Source: Diplonema japonicum
Taxonomy: Eukaryota; Euglenozoa; Diplonemea; Diplonemida; Diplonemidae
Length of the DNA stretch: 64,000 bases
Assembly (NCBI GenBank): GCA_964019335.1
Contig: OZ025674.1
Location: 248,001 to 312,000 of the forward strand
Direction: 5' to 3'
Part shown: positions 20,100 to 31,209 of the stretch, one piece after another
How the letters are laid out: each line of letters starts with the position of its first letter
How positions within the stretch are numbered: position 1 is the stretch's first letter
The notes under the pieces: model-generated
What the model was told of the DNA's origin: nothing
The model's database searches: none
The model's input: the letters and a program-made list of their open reading frames with translations, nothing else
Program-made: the position numbers and the translations under genes

Positions 20100-20186
20100 A
20101 CAAGTGCCATTGCAGCAACTTTGTATTGTATTTACAATTTCTTCCTTGCTCCTTGCCCCTTTTTATACCAACAGCGCCACACCAAA

Positions 20187-21317
20187 ATGAGCTTTTTAGC
20201 ACCCGTGAACTGGGTCCTCGAAGCTCTTATGATTAAAGATGTTGACGTGGACCCAAGTGAGGAGGAGGCGATGAACAGCGCGCTGAGCTGGGCTGTGTTA
20301 AAGAAACAAGACAGTGCATGCAGCAACACAGTGATCACCGTGCTGGGTGAGTTTCCATCGTTCGTGAAGCTGGCAGCCATGGAAGCGGAGATGCTGCTGC
20401 AGAGAGATAAGGAGGACGACACGAAGCTTGAGAAGGGGATCCAGATCAGCATCGCAAGAGGTGTCCTCGACCCTATCACACCGCCCGCCATCACGAAGAT
20501 CGACGTCAAAGGAAAGACACCAGATGACGTGACGCAGCTCATCCTCTCACAGCTCCCGAAGTCGAACACCGCAGGCTGTGTGGTGGTGCTGCAAGGAATG
20601 AGCGGGACAGGGAAAGGCACCACCGGAACCACACTGCTCTCCAAGCTCCCCAACTGTGTGACGTGGAGCAACGGGAATGTGTTCCGATCCCTCACACTCC
20701 TCGCGGCGACTCATGCCAAACAGGAAGGCATCGACCTCAAGGACAACGCAGAAAAGGTATTCACCTCCTCTCCCCCCTCACGTTCTTTAAAAAAAAAAAA
20801 AAAAACAGGTCCTGACCTCTGAGAATGTTGCGAAATGGATGAAGATGTTGAGCTTCCATAAAACTGGAGACAAGAAGTACGACATCAAGATCCAAGGGTT
20901 GGGGCTTGACGTGAATGTGTCGGAGGTTCAAAACACGCTGCTGAAGGAAACGCTTGTTGCAAAGAACATCCCGACAGTTGCAGAGCAGACACAGGTGTGT
21001 GAAGAGGAGAGAGAACACACCCTAACACACCACCACAGGGCGATGTTGTGAAATTTGCAGCAGCGGCTTTGAAGCAGATGACGGACGATGGGATGAACGT
21101 CATTCTGGAAGGCCGTGCTGCCACTGTTCAGTACGTCCCAACGCCTTACAGGTTCGAACTCATCATGAACGACTCTCAGCTCCTCGGCCAGAGGAGGGCG
21201 GCACAGCGGGTCATGGCAAGCTGCTTCGACGACTTCAAAAAAGGAGGCGAAGTTCCTGGCAAGTCCGCTATTCTGAGAAAAGCAAAATCGTTCTGCGATG
21301 ATTGGGTCAAGGTCTAG
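20187..21317 (+). CDS. P-loop nucleotide (CMP kinase-like) kinase, tandem copy 1
   Basis: Exons 20187-20756, 20809-20994 and 21039-21317 join in frame to 344 residues. Intron 1 ends in a 16-A run plus CAG; intron 2 is a short purine/CA-rich 44-mer. The Walker A is GMSGTGKGTT, followed by WSNGNVFRSLTLLA, as in cytidylate-kinase-like proteins. Near the C-terminus VILEGRAATVQYVPTPYRF resembles the nucleotide-binding EGR segment of the same fold. The N-terminal 110 residues are helical and unknown. It probably phosphorylates a nucleotide or related small molecule; the substrate is uncertain. From 20574 to 21166 it is identical by eye to the next gene, introns included. Confidence 0.7.
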
Positions 21318-21456
21318 ACCTATGACTTTTGCATATATCCGTGACATACACCTTCTAGTTTTCTTGTTTTTTTTTTTTCTTTTTTGTTTTCTCTTTTTTA
21401 AACTAGTGTCTCAAAGAAACCACCAGTAATAATCAGCCAGACCTTATAAGCAAAAG

Positions 21457-22576
21457 ATGGCACACAGAGGTTTCATTAGGGGCAGTAAGGTGCTGCTGGG
21501 TGCGGGCCTTGGTATGGGTGTCAGTGTGCAGGGATTTGCGCAGTCGCCAGACTGCAGCATGACGTGGGAGCTTTTGAAAAACCAGAACAGCAACACCAGC
21601 AACGAGGTGATCAAGTGCATGAGCAATAGCAACGCCTTCGCCACACTGTCGAAGCTCGAAGGCGACCTGATGGTGAAGAGAGACGAGGAGGACGAACAGA
21701 AATTATGGAAAGGCGTTGAAATCAGCATCTCAAGGGGCGTCCTGCAGAAGATCCCACCCCCCGTCGTAACGAAGATCGACGTGGTGGGCAAGACACCCAA
21801 CATGGTGGCAGACTTTATCATCAGCAAGCTCGACACCTCGAAGGGCTGTGTGGTGGTGCTGCAAGGAATGAGCGGGACAGGGAAAGGCACCACCGGAACC
21901 ACACTGCTCTCCAAGCTCCCCAACTGTGTGACGTGGAGCAACGGGAATGTGTTCCGATCCCTCACACTCCTCGCGGCGACTCATGCCAAACAGGAAGGCA
22001 TCGACCTCAAGGACAACGCAGAAAAGGTATTCACCTCCTCTCCCCCCTCACGTTCTTTAAAAAAAAAAAAAAAAAACAGGTCCTGACCTCTGAGAATGTT
22101 GCGAAATGGATGAAGATGTTGAGCTTCCATAAAACTGGAGACAAGAAGTACGACATCAAGATCCAAGGGTTGGGGCTTGACGTGAATGTGTCGGAGGTTC
22201 AAAACACGCTGCTGAAGGAAACGCTTGTTGCAAAGAACATCCCGACAGTTGCAGAGCAGACACAGGTGTGTGAAGAGGAGAGAGAACACACCCTAACACA
22301 CCACCACAGGGCGATGTTGTGAAATTTGCAGCAGCGGCTTTGAAGCAGATGACGGACGATGGGATGAACGTCATTCTGGAAGGCCGTGCTGCCACTGTTC
22401 AGTACGTCCCAACGCCTTACAGGTTCGAACTCATCATTAAAGACTCTAACCTCCTCGGCCAGAGGAGGGCGGCACAGCGGGTCATGGCAGGATGCGAAAT
22501 GCAGCTCGCAAGCAAGGCCACCTCTGAGGAGATCATGTCCCTTGCAGACTCACTCTGCAAGAAATGGACCCAGTAG
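21457..22576 (+). CDS. P-loop nucleotide (CMP kinase-like) kinase, tandem copy 2
   Basis: Exons 21457-22026, 22080-22265 and 22310-22576, giving 340 residues; exon 1 has the same length (570 nt) as in copy 1. The catalytic core, with Walker A GMSGTGKGTT, is identical to copy 1. The first 40 residues differ completely: MAHRGFIRGSKVLLGAGLGMG is basic and hydrophobic, so this copy may carry a mitochondrial or membrane-targeting presequence while copy 1 does not. The C-terminal 45 residues also differ. The pair looks like one enzyme activity sent to two places, its core homogenised by gene conversion. Intron 1 differs from copy 1 by a single A. Confidence 0.7.
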
Positions 22577-22799
22577 CGCAAAGTACACAGTACGGTTTAA
22601 TATATCAGTGCCTTAGAACTGATTTTTTTAAATCATTTTTTTTCTTCTTCTTTTTTTATCGTACCAAAGGGGGTTCTGTGCCACCTGTAAGCGGCAGCCC
22701 CAACTATGGGGGCCTCTCCTGTGTGTTCATAAGAAACGCATTGCTTTATGCTTTGTTTGGCCTTCTTCCGCATTACGATAACGTGTTTATTCTTCTTCT

Positions 22800-22838
<39 letters not shown>

Positions 22839-23475
22839 TAGTGCAGTTGCTTTCAAGGAAGAATTAAAGTAGTGGAAAAAAGATGAACAAGGAATAACGG
22901 GGTGTTTTTATTTTTCTTTACAAGAGGGTTTGGGTTGATAACATTGCTTTTTTTGTTTTTTTTTCTTTTTTTTTTTCCCCTTCCCCTCCTCCAGAGTGTG
23001 TCCTCTCCTTCCTTCCATCTTTACCTTCATCACCCATGTCCCTCCTTGGTACCTTTGTTTCTCTTTGAACCCTTGAAACCCACTGGTGTTTTTTTTTTTT
23101 TTTTTTCTCTTTTTTTTTTTGATAGTTTTTTTTTTCTTTTCTTTCTTTCTCATTACGTAATAAAACCGTCGATACCGTTCACACAGGCTAGTTTTACTCA
23201 AACTAAAAGAAAAAAAAAACCCCCCCACACATCCCCCCCCCCCCCCCCCCCCCCACTCGCACAGAAAAGAAAAAAAAGAGGGAAAGAAGGAAGGAAGGAA
23301 GCAAAAAGAGGGACAAACAACAACAACAAAGGAAAAAGAAGCGCATGGATACAGAACCTGCCATGCTTACTTTTTAAAAAAAAACTTTTCTTTTTCTTTT
23401 TTTTTTTTCTTTCTTATCTTTTCGTCTCTCCTTAGTTTCCTTCCCCCTTCTGTTCCCTCTAGTATTTTCTTTACC
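22577..23475 (+). other. Low-complexity spacer
   Basis: T runs (about 22802-22836), a long C run near 23229-23254, and simple purine tracts. TTTCTTTCTTATC and CTTCCCCCTTCTG before 23470 are likely trans-splicing signals for the HPt gene. No gene is seen. Confidence 0.7.
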
Positions 23476-24171
23476 ATGGGATGTGCCCCTTCAAATAACC
23501 GAGTAGACCAACAGAGATCAGACACAAAGAGCAAACCGGTGGGTCGGGAGGAGGAAAAATCGGAGGTAAAACCCCCCCAGCCTATTGAGGAAGAGGATAT
23601 CCCGCTGGTAGTTGTTGTCAGGCCTACCATCGTTACACAAGGAGACTGTCCCAAAAAAACAGAGGAAGCACCAGTCTTGCCGTCTGAAGAAGAAATGGAC
23701 GGGCCTGTGACGGCGTCGGAAAAGAAGACTGTAGCAGAAAAAGCTGGGCTAACCCCAGAAGTGCTTGCATTCGACAGTGCCTTTGCACTAGAACAGGTAG
23801 ATGACGATGTTGAGTTCCTTGTGGAGCTCAAGACATCAGTCACAGATCTTCAAAAGGAAACTGATCTCGAGCTTCCTGCAAGCCTCAAGGAAAAAGACTG
23901 GAAGGCAATGTTCGAGAAGGCGCACGGGCTCAAAGGAGCCGTTGCAAACCTCGGAATGGAGCGCCTTCGGCTGCTGGGCCTTAGCCTTGAGCAAACGGGT
24001 AGAATTTTGCATAGCAAGGAGGTATACTTACGAGGGGGAGAAAAAAAAAAGAAAAAAAAAGGGCGAGTCCCAATATTCTGAAAGGGAAATTGCCGTCCTA
24101 CTTGAGCTGGTGCAGGACGAATGGACGCTGTTTAATGAGGTGTGTGTTGACGGGGAATTTTTTTTTTGGGG

Positions 24172-24203
<32 letters not shown>

Positions 24204-24241
24204 AGACTTTCGATGCTGAAATTGAAAAATTGCAAGCGTGA
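23476..24241 (+). CDS. HPt-domain phosphotransfer protein with predicted lipid anchor
   Basis: Exons 23476-24021, 24062-24139 and 24206-24241 (the exon 2 start could be 24068) give about 219 residues. Both introns are A-rich, and the second ends in about 30 A's plus CAG. The protein begins MGCAPSNN, a strong N-myristoylation signal with Cys3 available for palmitoylation. Residues 30-95 are acidic and disordered. The HPt four-helix domain (about 98-215) carries the phospho-acceptor His150 in KAHGLKGAVANLG, the classic motif. HPt proteins relay phosphate between hybrid histidine kinases and response regulators; no partner is encoded nearby. A membrane-tethered HPt is unusual. The family call is firm; the anchor is a prediction from the N-terminus. 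Confidence 0.75.
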
Positions 24242-25168
24242 GGGGTTTCCGAGACTGGGGTGTTGGAAGGGGGGGGGTCAAAAAAGAGACAGGTTTTCTA
24301 ACCTGGGGGTATAATGTTGCCCCGTACTCCTTAGGCATTCTTTGGAAAGAAGATCAAATGTACAGTAAAAATCTTTGGTGGGGGCCCGCTTTAAGAACAG
24401 GATCCCCCTCTCCAATTTCTCCCTTTATGTCAAAAAAAAACCCCCCCCCCAGGGCATTGAAAAAAGAAGTTATAATGAAGAAAACAAAATTATAAGAAAA
24501 TAAAATCAGTCTATTCCCCTCCGTGAAAACTTTTCAGTGCCTTGGGTCAACAGGTTGAAAAGGGAAAATGTGAAGGAGAGAGAAAAAAAGAAGAAGAATA
24601 CAAAAAGTTTTGATATAAAACATATTACCCCCCCCCCCCCCCTCTCTCTTCATTTCTCAACACAGATGTGCGATTCTCATTTATCTATTCATTTATTTCC
24701 CTCCGTTTTTTTTTTTTTTTTTTTTTTTTCAAAGAAAAGAGAATAGGTAAGACATCCACCATAATTTCGTTTCTTTATATCTTGCCGTGTCCTAAATTCC
24801 AAAAAAAAAAAAGTTTGAAAAGTTATAAAAAAAAAAAAAGAAGAAGCAGAAAGGAGTGAGCTGGGAAAGAGAAAGAAAAAAAAAAAGAGAATCAAAAAGA
24901 GGCATTTTTTTTTTGTTCATCTTTTTTTTTTCCTCTTCTCCACCACGTTTTCCTTCACGATAAGGTTTAAAAAAAAAAAAAAGAAAATTCACCACACACA
25001 CTGATATCCCTCTCTCTCTCTGTCCCCCATTTTCTTTTTTTTTTTGGCGATCCTGTCACATACTGCAGGTTCCCTTCAAAGACATCTTTTTTTTTTTTTT
25101 TTTTTTTTTTTGTTAGTGCCCCTCAAGAATTTAAAAAAAAACCACAAAAAAAAAGGGGGAGGGAGGGG
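24242..25168 (+). other. Low-complexity spacer holding a LINE 3' end
   Basis: A/T and C homopolymers with no gene. The 3' terminus of the LINE family lies at 25046-25111 and is listed separately. Confidence 0.65.
25046..25111 (+). mobile_element. LINE 3' terminus only, copy B
   Basis: GGCGATCCTGTCACATAC followed by TGCAGGTTCCC and GACATC matches the end of copy A with only one extra base, followed by a T run at 25087-25111. Nothing upstream of 25046 is shared with the other copies, so this is an extreme 5' truncation of about 40 bp. It is inserted directly after another T run. Confidence 0.7.
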
Positions 25169-26668
25169 ATGAAAATAAACCAGAGACTTGCGTCCCCCCT
25201 TTTGTACTTGGGGGGTGCTATACTAGTAACAACGGTGATAAGCAGTGCCATCGAAGGAAGTGCGGGATTTGCCATTGCAGCTGGGCTATGGGCCTGCTGT
25301 GCCGCTGTTACTGAGTACGGACGCCGGGACGTAGCAGTAGGTCTCGGACTCCTAGGGACAGCCTTGATGGACATTGACAGCATATGCCTTGGTGAAGGCA
25401 GAACTTGGATGGCTTCCCTCGTTCTACTCAACACGGGTTTTGTGTGCGACATTCGTCTTGCCACAGGGCTTACGTTCTTCTACCTGTTCCTGACGACCGT
25501 GATCCACGGTACAGTGGACATCAGCCTCACCTCCCTCTCTACCATGTCATGCGCCGCCACCCGTACCATTCACGTTAACAGTGCAATACGTGTTTTCCTC
25601 ATCCAGCTCTCCGCCCTGATCTCCACGTATCTGTGCATTGTTTCTTCCAAGCGTAGGTGCGCTGCCCGCACGCAAGACCTCGAGAACTGTATTGAGACAG
25701 TGACGACGATCAGCGGCCTTGTCACCGACTTCGACACACGTCTTGCTGAACAGTATCTTGAAAGCGATTTGTGTGCCTCGCCTCTTGAGGTGAAGGTCGC
25801 CATGCTGAGCATCGTCAACACAATGCACAAGTACGAACCGTTCCTGACCCCGCTTCCTGGGGATCACCGCGCGGACTGGGTGGACGTGCCCCCTACCACG
25901 GGTGCTGAGGTGGTAGCATCGCTCGCCGTGGTGAACATGGTCAGCAGCATGCGGCTGCTGACAAGAGGATGGGACGGCTTCGCGAGACAGTTCAGTTGGG
26001 TAGTGGGCACTGTGCAGGACGTGGCGCGCATCAGGAACGGCGTGCACGAGGTAGTGGGGGACAAGATCATGATAGGGTTCAACGTCATCAACGAGACAAA
26101 GGAACACTGCAAAACTGCGATGGAAGCAGCAGTAGACATAGTACGGCTTCTGGGACTGAACAACCCAAACAACGTGGCCACCATAGCTGTCGTGTCGGGT
26201 AAGTGCCGTGCAGGGCTAGTAGGAACCGAGTCCTACAAGAAGCTGTGCATTGTAGGCGTGGCACCCACGCTGCTATTTGCTCTTGATCGGTACCTTCGAC
26301 GCCACGGTGTGACGCTGGGATGCGACAAGTCTGTCTTTGCAGAAGTCTTTGACAGTTATGAAATGCACTGCATTACACAGTCTTTGGCATTCACGAGGAA
26401 GAACTTTGGTGAGTTTGTGACTTCTGTGTGGGAAGTCTCCCTCGCAGCGATTGAGGACACAGGGCTTGTCCCGCCTGGCGACCCCCGTGACTGGCGGTAC
26501 GACCAGAAACCTCGCAGCAAGCCAAGCTTTCTTCTCGCACCCAGGCATGGATCGCCCAAGAATGACAGCCCGCTGCCTTCCGTCGAAAGCAAGGCTAGCT
26601 TCACAGCTAACCTCGTTGATGAGCTGGAAGACGTGGAAGAGGTTGAAAAGGTGTACTTCGAATTCTGA
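25169..26668 (+). CDS. Membrane protein with degenerate class III adenylyl/guanylyl cyclase-like domain
   Basis: Single exon, 499 residues. Residues 10-160 contain about five to six hydrophobic helices. Residues about 245-415 align by eye to a class III cyclase domain: AVVNMVSSM (253-261) sits where active enzymes have F-x-D-I-x-S-S-T, EVVGDKIMIGFN (294-305) matches the second metal site, and KCRAGLVGTESYKKLCIVG (345-363) matches the dimer-interface segment. The first metal-binding Asp is Asn256; the second, Asp298, is kept. One missing metal ligand predicts weak or no catalysis. It may be a pseudo-cyclase that senses or dimerises with an active partner. Multi-pass cyclases are common in protists; distance from canonical members keeps this tentative. 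Confidence 0.55.
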   Translation: MKINQRLASPLLYLGGAILVTTVISSAIEGSAGFAIAAGLWACCAAVTEYGRRDVAVGLGLLGTALMDIDSICLGEGRTWMASLVLLNTGFVCDIRLATGLTFFYLFLTTVIHGTVDISLTSLSTMSCAATRTIHVNSAIRVFLIQLSALISTYLCIVSSKRRCAARTQDLENCIETVTTISGLVTDFDTRLAEQYLESDLCASPLEVKVAMLSIVNTMHKYEPFLTPLPGDHRADWVDVPPTTGAEVVASLAVVNMVSSMRLLTRGWDGFARQFSWVVGTVQDVARIRNGVHEVVGDKIMIGFNVINETKEHCKTAMEAAVDIVRLLGLNNPNNVATIAVVSGKCRAGLVGTESYKKLCIVGVAPTLLFALDRYLRRHGVTLGCDKSVFAEVFDSYEMHCITQSLAFTRKNFGEFVTSVWEVSLAAIEDTGLVPPGDPRDWRYDQKPRSKPSFLLAPRHGSPKNDSPLPSVESKASFTANLVDELEDVEEVEKVYFEF

Positions 26669-26747
26669 GGGATCTGAGGGATTTCTTTTCTTGTCCCTTC
26701 TTCCGAAGGTGCCAAGGAGAGGAAAAAATTTTTTTCTTTTTGAGTGC

Positions 26748-26780
<33 letters not shown>

Positions 26781-27514
26781 CCGACGGGTGGGGGTGCTGC
26801 AGTCTCTCTGCCGGAAGTAAATGAAATCTACCCTCTCCTTCGTCTTCCCCCAGAGGGTCGTGTTTTACGTGTTATTTTCTTCTTTTCTTTTTTATTCTTT
26901 TTCCCTAAGTCAGTATCAGGCTTTCCTTCCCCTCAGTCCGGTACTTTTTCATTTTACAGTACCTTTTTCTTTTTCTTCCTGCAGTAGCTTACACCCTTCC
27001 CGCTCTCCATCCTTTTTTTTTCTTCTTCTTCTTCCTAGTCTCCTCTTAAGCAAGTCAAAAGTGAGAAGGTGTGTCTGTCTCCCTTTGCTCACAGGTACCA
27101 TTGTTTACAGAGGATGGCACAAAAGGAACATCTTGCCAGCATGATCATCTCTCCTTAACATAATTCAAAAATATTTTCTGTTTTCTTTATGCTGCTTTGT
27201 TTGATTCTGGGGAATGATCGCCACTTCCTTTTTTCTGTCCAGCTCCTCGAACTCTCCGTCGTATTGAACGACTAGCTTTCAACTGCTTCTCTCTGCTTGT
27301 CCTACCAAGTGGGATAATTCTTGTACCCTCTGGTATATTTAAATCCGTTCTGGTACACGCAAAAGGGTGAGCTCAGCCCTGCTTGGCACGCCGTTAAAAA
27401 AAGATTCTCGCAGGAACCTTTTCGCAATTCCGTTTTTGTTTGCGACAAATTTAAAAAAAAAAAAAAAAAGGAAGGGAGGGTATCTAAAAAAACCAAAAAG
27501 AAACCAAAGAAAAA
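26669..27514 (+). other. Spacer
   Basis: An A run at 26750-26779, then pyrimidine-rich DNA with several possible trans-splice acceptors (for example TTCTTCCTGCAG near 26973-26984). No coding sequence is supported. Confidence 0.55.
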
Positions 27515-28698
27515 ATGAAGTATAGCGCGGAGGATGTATGTTAAACAAAAAAAAAAAAAAAAAAAAAAAACAGGCGGAAATTATCATAAAATACGACCTA
27601 TCGTCGACCCATGCCAAATACGTAGATCGCCACATGCTCAACTACCTCATTCAGCACATCGAACAGAGCGGGGTTTGTGAACACACAACACACGTAACAC
27701 ATAGCACAGGTGTACCCGGCTGAGCAGATGCAAACAGCTACACTTGAGATGCTGTGGAAAACCTCCATGATTGACCACTACAAGGCCAAATATATGGAGT
27801 ACAAGGTACCTCATCACCCACATCAAAAGTAATACACCCCGCAGAACATTAAGGAGGACGGCGTACCCCCCGAAGTGAACGAGAAGAGAGAGGCTCTCGT
27901 CAGCAGAATCACCGAGCTCGAGAAGAAGTGCGCACCGTTCCTGAAGGTGTTCTACCCTGGAGATGTGGACGGCAACAACGAGGGCTGGTCCCTGTACCTT
28001 GAACTCGTCTCGAAGCAGGGCGAGGACGGGAAACACATGTTCAACCTGCAGCACCTCCAGGCCACCTACAACATCGAGAAGGAACACTTCGGTATGTTCA
28101 CAACATTTTTTTTTTTTTATATAAATCATTTCCCTTACAGAAAACGTCTACGCCTACGCCAAGGTAATATACGAGACCGGGGACTACTACGGCGCCCAGG
28201 TGCTGCTGAATTACTACCGCAGGATAGGCGATCTCGACAACGACACAGAGGCCAAGTGGGGGAAGTATGCGTCCGAAATCTTGGAGCAGAACTGGGTTAG
28301 CGCCCAGGAGTCCCTGAGAACGCTTCAGGAGTCGATCGACAACGTGACGATGGGCACGCAGATCTACCAGTCAGAGGGTGCGCAGCTGCAGGCCAGAGCG
28401 TGGTTGATGCACTGGTCGCTGTTCGTCTACTTCTTCTACAAAGACGAGGATGAGTTCATGGACGACGGGCTTGACAAGCTGATCGACTCGTGGCTGCCTG
28501 ACATGTACAAAACCCACCAGGAGAAGGAGCACCGCCAGTGGAAATACCTCAGGGTTGTCCAATCCCTGTGCCCCCACCTTTTGAGGTACATCTGCGCCGC
28601 TGTCATCATCGGGTCCGAGGAAAGCGGAAAGCGTCAGTCCGGCCAGGAATCCGGGCACATCAGGATCAAGCAGAGGTTCAAAGATCTCTCCAGGGTAT

Positions 28699-28762
<64 letters not shown>

Positions 28763-30399
28763 CTCGTCCGGACGAAAATGTCAACACTTTTTTTGGGCAC
28801 CTCCGAAAATTTCTTGTTTTGATTATTTAAGCAAAAAAAGGGCAGCATGCAACCATAGGAAGATGACATATATGGTGCACATGGCGCCGTTCTTTCAATT
28901 GCGATGCTTGTTTTGCCATGAGGGTGGCAGGCTCTGCAACCGGCTGCCCCCGGGAAGCGAAAAATAGAGGTCAGAAAAACGGCGAAAAATGTTTAAAATG
29001 CAATTTTATTGCTTAACACGCAGCATCTAGGGTGCATAAAATTGGTGATCAAGCGCACTTGTGACCCCTGGGTACAACCCAGGGTCGGGTTACTGTTAAA
29101 AGTACTTAGCGAAAAATATATGGCGCCCGCATAGCCCCCAAAAATCCGGTTTTTACACCCTATTTTTTGGCTTTTTCAAGGGGTTCCTAAGGGATTTTGG
29201 CCTTTTTCAGAAAAACCAATTCTTAACACTTGCCTGCTCATGCAGAGCTTCGACATTGGTATCTTTGGGGTCAAACTTTCATTCTCTACCCATCTGCTGA
29301 GGTTTTTCCTTTTCTTTTTGCACTCATAATACTTTAAAAGTGAAAATTTTGCTTTTTTAAGGGGTTTTAAAGGGATTTTAGCCTTAAATAGGCCAAAATG
29401 GCACTGTAAGGGAAGTTCTCCCCACCCCATTTTAATAGTGATTTAGAGTCCAGCCCACCCAAAATGACCCCAAAGGTTTCACAGATTTTCAGTCTGCGTC
29501 CATTCCTCCTGTCACTTTTCACGGAAAAACGAAAATAAAAAATGGAGTCTGGGTTATTTGTAACTTCCAAATTGAATCGTTTGCCAAAAGCCATTCTAAA
29601 AAACATGTTTTTGCACGTGCGTTTTAAAAATAAAACAAACGGCGAGCATTTTGACCTATATGGTGTTCAAGCTTAGACTGCATTTCTGCACACAAAGTGG
29701 TGTCGGACTACTTTTTTACTTAGAAATTTAACGGGGGTTTTCCGCCGCATAGGAGGGTCATTTGTTGACATTTTTTTTCCGGACGAGCTCATATTAAAAA
29801 AATAAAAAAAATAATAGTTGATTGACAACGAGTCGCGTTACTACAAGGACCCCATCACGGAGTTCCTGCAGCTGCTTCTCAGCGACTGTGATTTCGACGG
29901 TGCGCACGCGAAGCTGCGCGAGTGTGAGCTGGTCATCCACAACGACTTCTTCCTCCACGAGCATAAGGAGAGGTTCCTCCGACAGGCCAGGAAGATGATC
30001 TTCGAGAACCACTGCAGGATCCACAGTGTGATGGACATCGGCATGGTGGCCAAGAAGCTAAACTACGACACTGAGGAGGCGGCAGAGAGGTACATCGTGA
30101 AGATGATCAGGGGTGCGCACCTCGATGCGAAAATCGATTCCGAGGCCAACCAGGTGCTCCTCGCTTCGCAAGGCGGGTCGATCTACAGGACTGTCAGAGA
30201 GAAGACCAAGCTTGTGAGAGACAAAACTGACCAGTTGATTGAGCGTCTGCAGGACCGCAGGGTGTGTAGGGAAAAAAAAAAAAAAAAAAAAAAAAAAAAA
30301 CAGACCCACCTTGAAAGACCAAACAACAACAACAACAACAACAACAACACTAGCAATTCTGGTCCAAAGGGTGACATGAGCAGATTCAACAGGGCTTAG
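27515..30399 (+). CDS. EIF3E: Translation initiation factor eIF3 subunit e (INT6)
   Basis: Seven exons: 27515-27535, 27574-27672, 27710-27805, 27845-28091, 28141-28694, 29818-30261 and 30304-30399. All join in frame to 518 residues. The first exon is only seven codons. The N-terminus (KYDLSSTHAKYVDRHMLNYL) and the helical repeats (HLQATYNIEKEHFENVYAYA, then YYGAQVLLNYYRRIGD) match eIF3e. The C-terminal PCI domain includes ARKMIFENHCRIHSVMDI and AHLDAKIDSEANQVL, the winged helix. eIF3e is part of the eIF3 scaffold on the 40S ribosome. The tail ends in an Asn run and is not conserved. Introns are 37-49 nt except intron 5 (28695-29817), which has been enlarged by a transposon. Confidence 0.88.
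28753..29795. mobile_element. Non-autonomous DNA transposon with terminal inverted repeats
   Basis: The left end ATATGAGCTCGTCCGGA, then a short A-rich spacer and ATGTCAACA, recurs in inverse complement at the right end (about 29764-29795), giving imperfect inverted repeats of about 32 bp. The left copy abuts a TA dinucleotide array and the right is followed by TATTA, so a TA target is possible. The roughly 1.04 kb interior has no transposase; it holds a small hairpin near 29069-29092 (CTGGGT-ACA-ACCCAG) and repeated GGGATTTT motifs. It lies inside eIF3e intron 5. The orientation is arbitrary. Confidence 0.8.
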
Positions 30400-30913
30400 G
30401 TACAACGACCGAGCGGGAGGAGAGAGACAATAATAAAAAAAAAAAGATTTTCAAAATATTTGAATGAAGTGAGTTTAACCTGATGCACACTGTAGCCTAT
30501 CTCCGGGGGAGGAAAGGGGAGGGGTCCTATTTTTTTTTTTTTGCAAGAATGTACCTTCTTGGAGTAAAACCAGGGGGGACCAGAAGTTGTCAGTTAAATC
30601 GGTTCTTTCTGACCCCCCCCCCCCCACCGTGTTTTGCGGGTGCGTTGCACTGTGGCTTTCATCAGGTTTAAAAAAAGAAAAATCATTATTCTACTTTATC
30701 ATTCTGCATTTTTTTTTCCCCCCCTTTTTGAATTTTTTGGCCACCAAATAATCTTTTTTTTTGTGCCCCCTTTTTTCTTTTTTTCCCTCTCTTCGATCAA
30801 GAGTGTTTTAGAAAGAAAGGAAAGAAAGAAAAATAAACAAGAAAATCCTTGGGCTGGGAGCGAAATAAAAATTTCTGCTTCCCCTTGCTTTTCTTTTTTC
30901 GGTTTCTGTCTTT

Positions 30914-30947
<34 letters not shown>

Positions 30948-31209
30948 TACCCAATTTCTTTTGCACTTTTTACCCCCTTCCTTTTTTATTTCTTTTTTTT
31001 TCTGCTTTCACCCACCATGAGACCCCCCTCCTCTGTTTTTTTTTGATTCTATTTTTTTGTTTCTATTTCCCTTTTTTTTTTCTTGGTGGCCGTTTCCTTC
31101 ATAGTGAATTTTTATCTCTCTTTTTTTTCTTCTTCTTTTTTCTAGTACGTTGGAAACATACAAAAAAGAAAAAGGGGGGAAGAAGAGGGGAGAAAAGAAA
31201 AAAATAATA
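30400..31209 (+). other. Spacer
   Basis: Low-complexity T, C and A/G tracts. TTCTTTTTTCTAG at about 31132-31144 is a good trans-splicing signal for MCTS1. No gene is seen. Confidence 0.6.
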
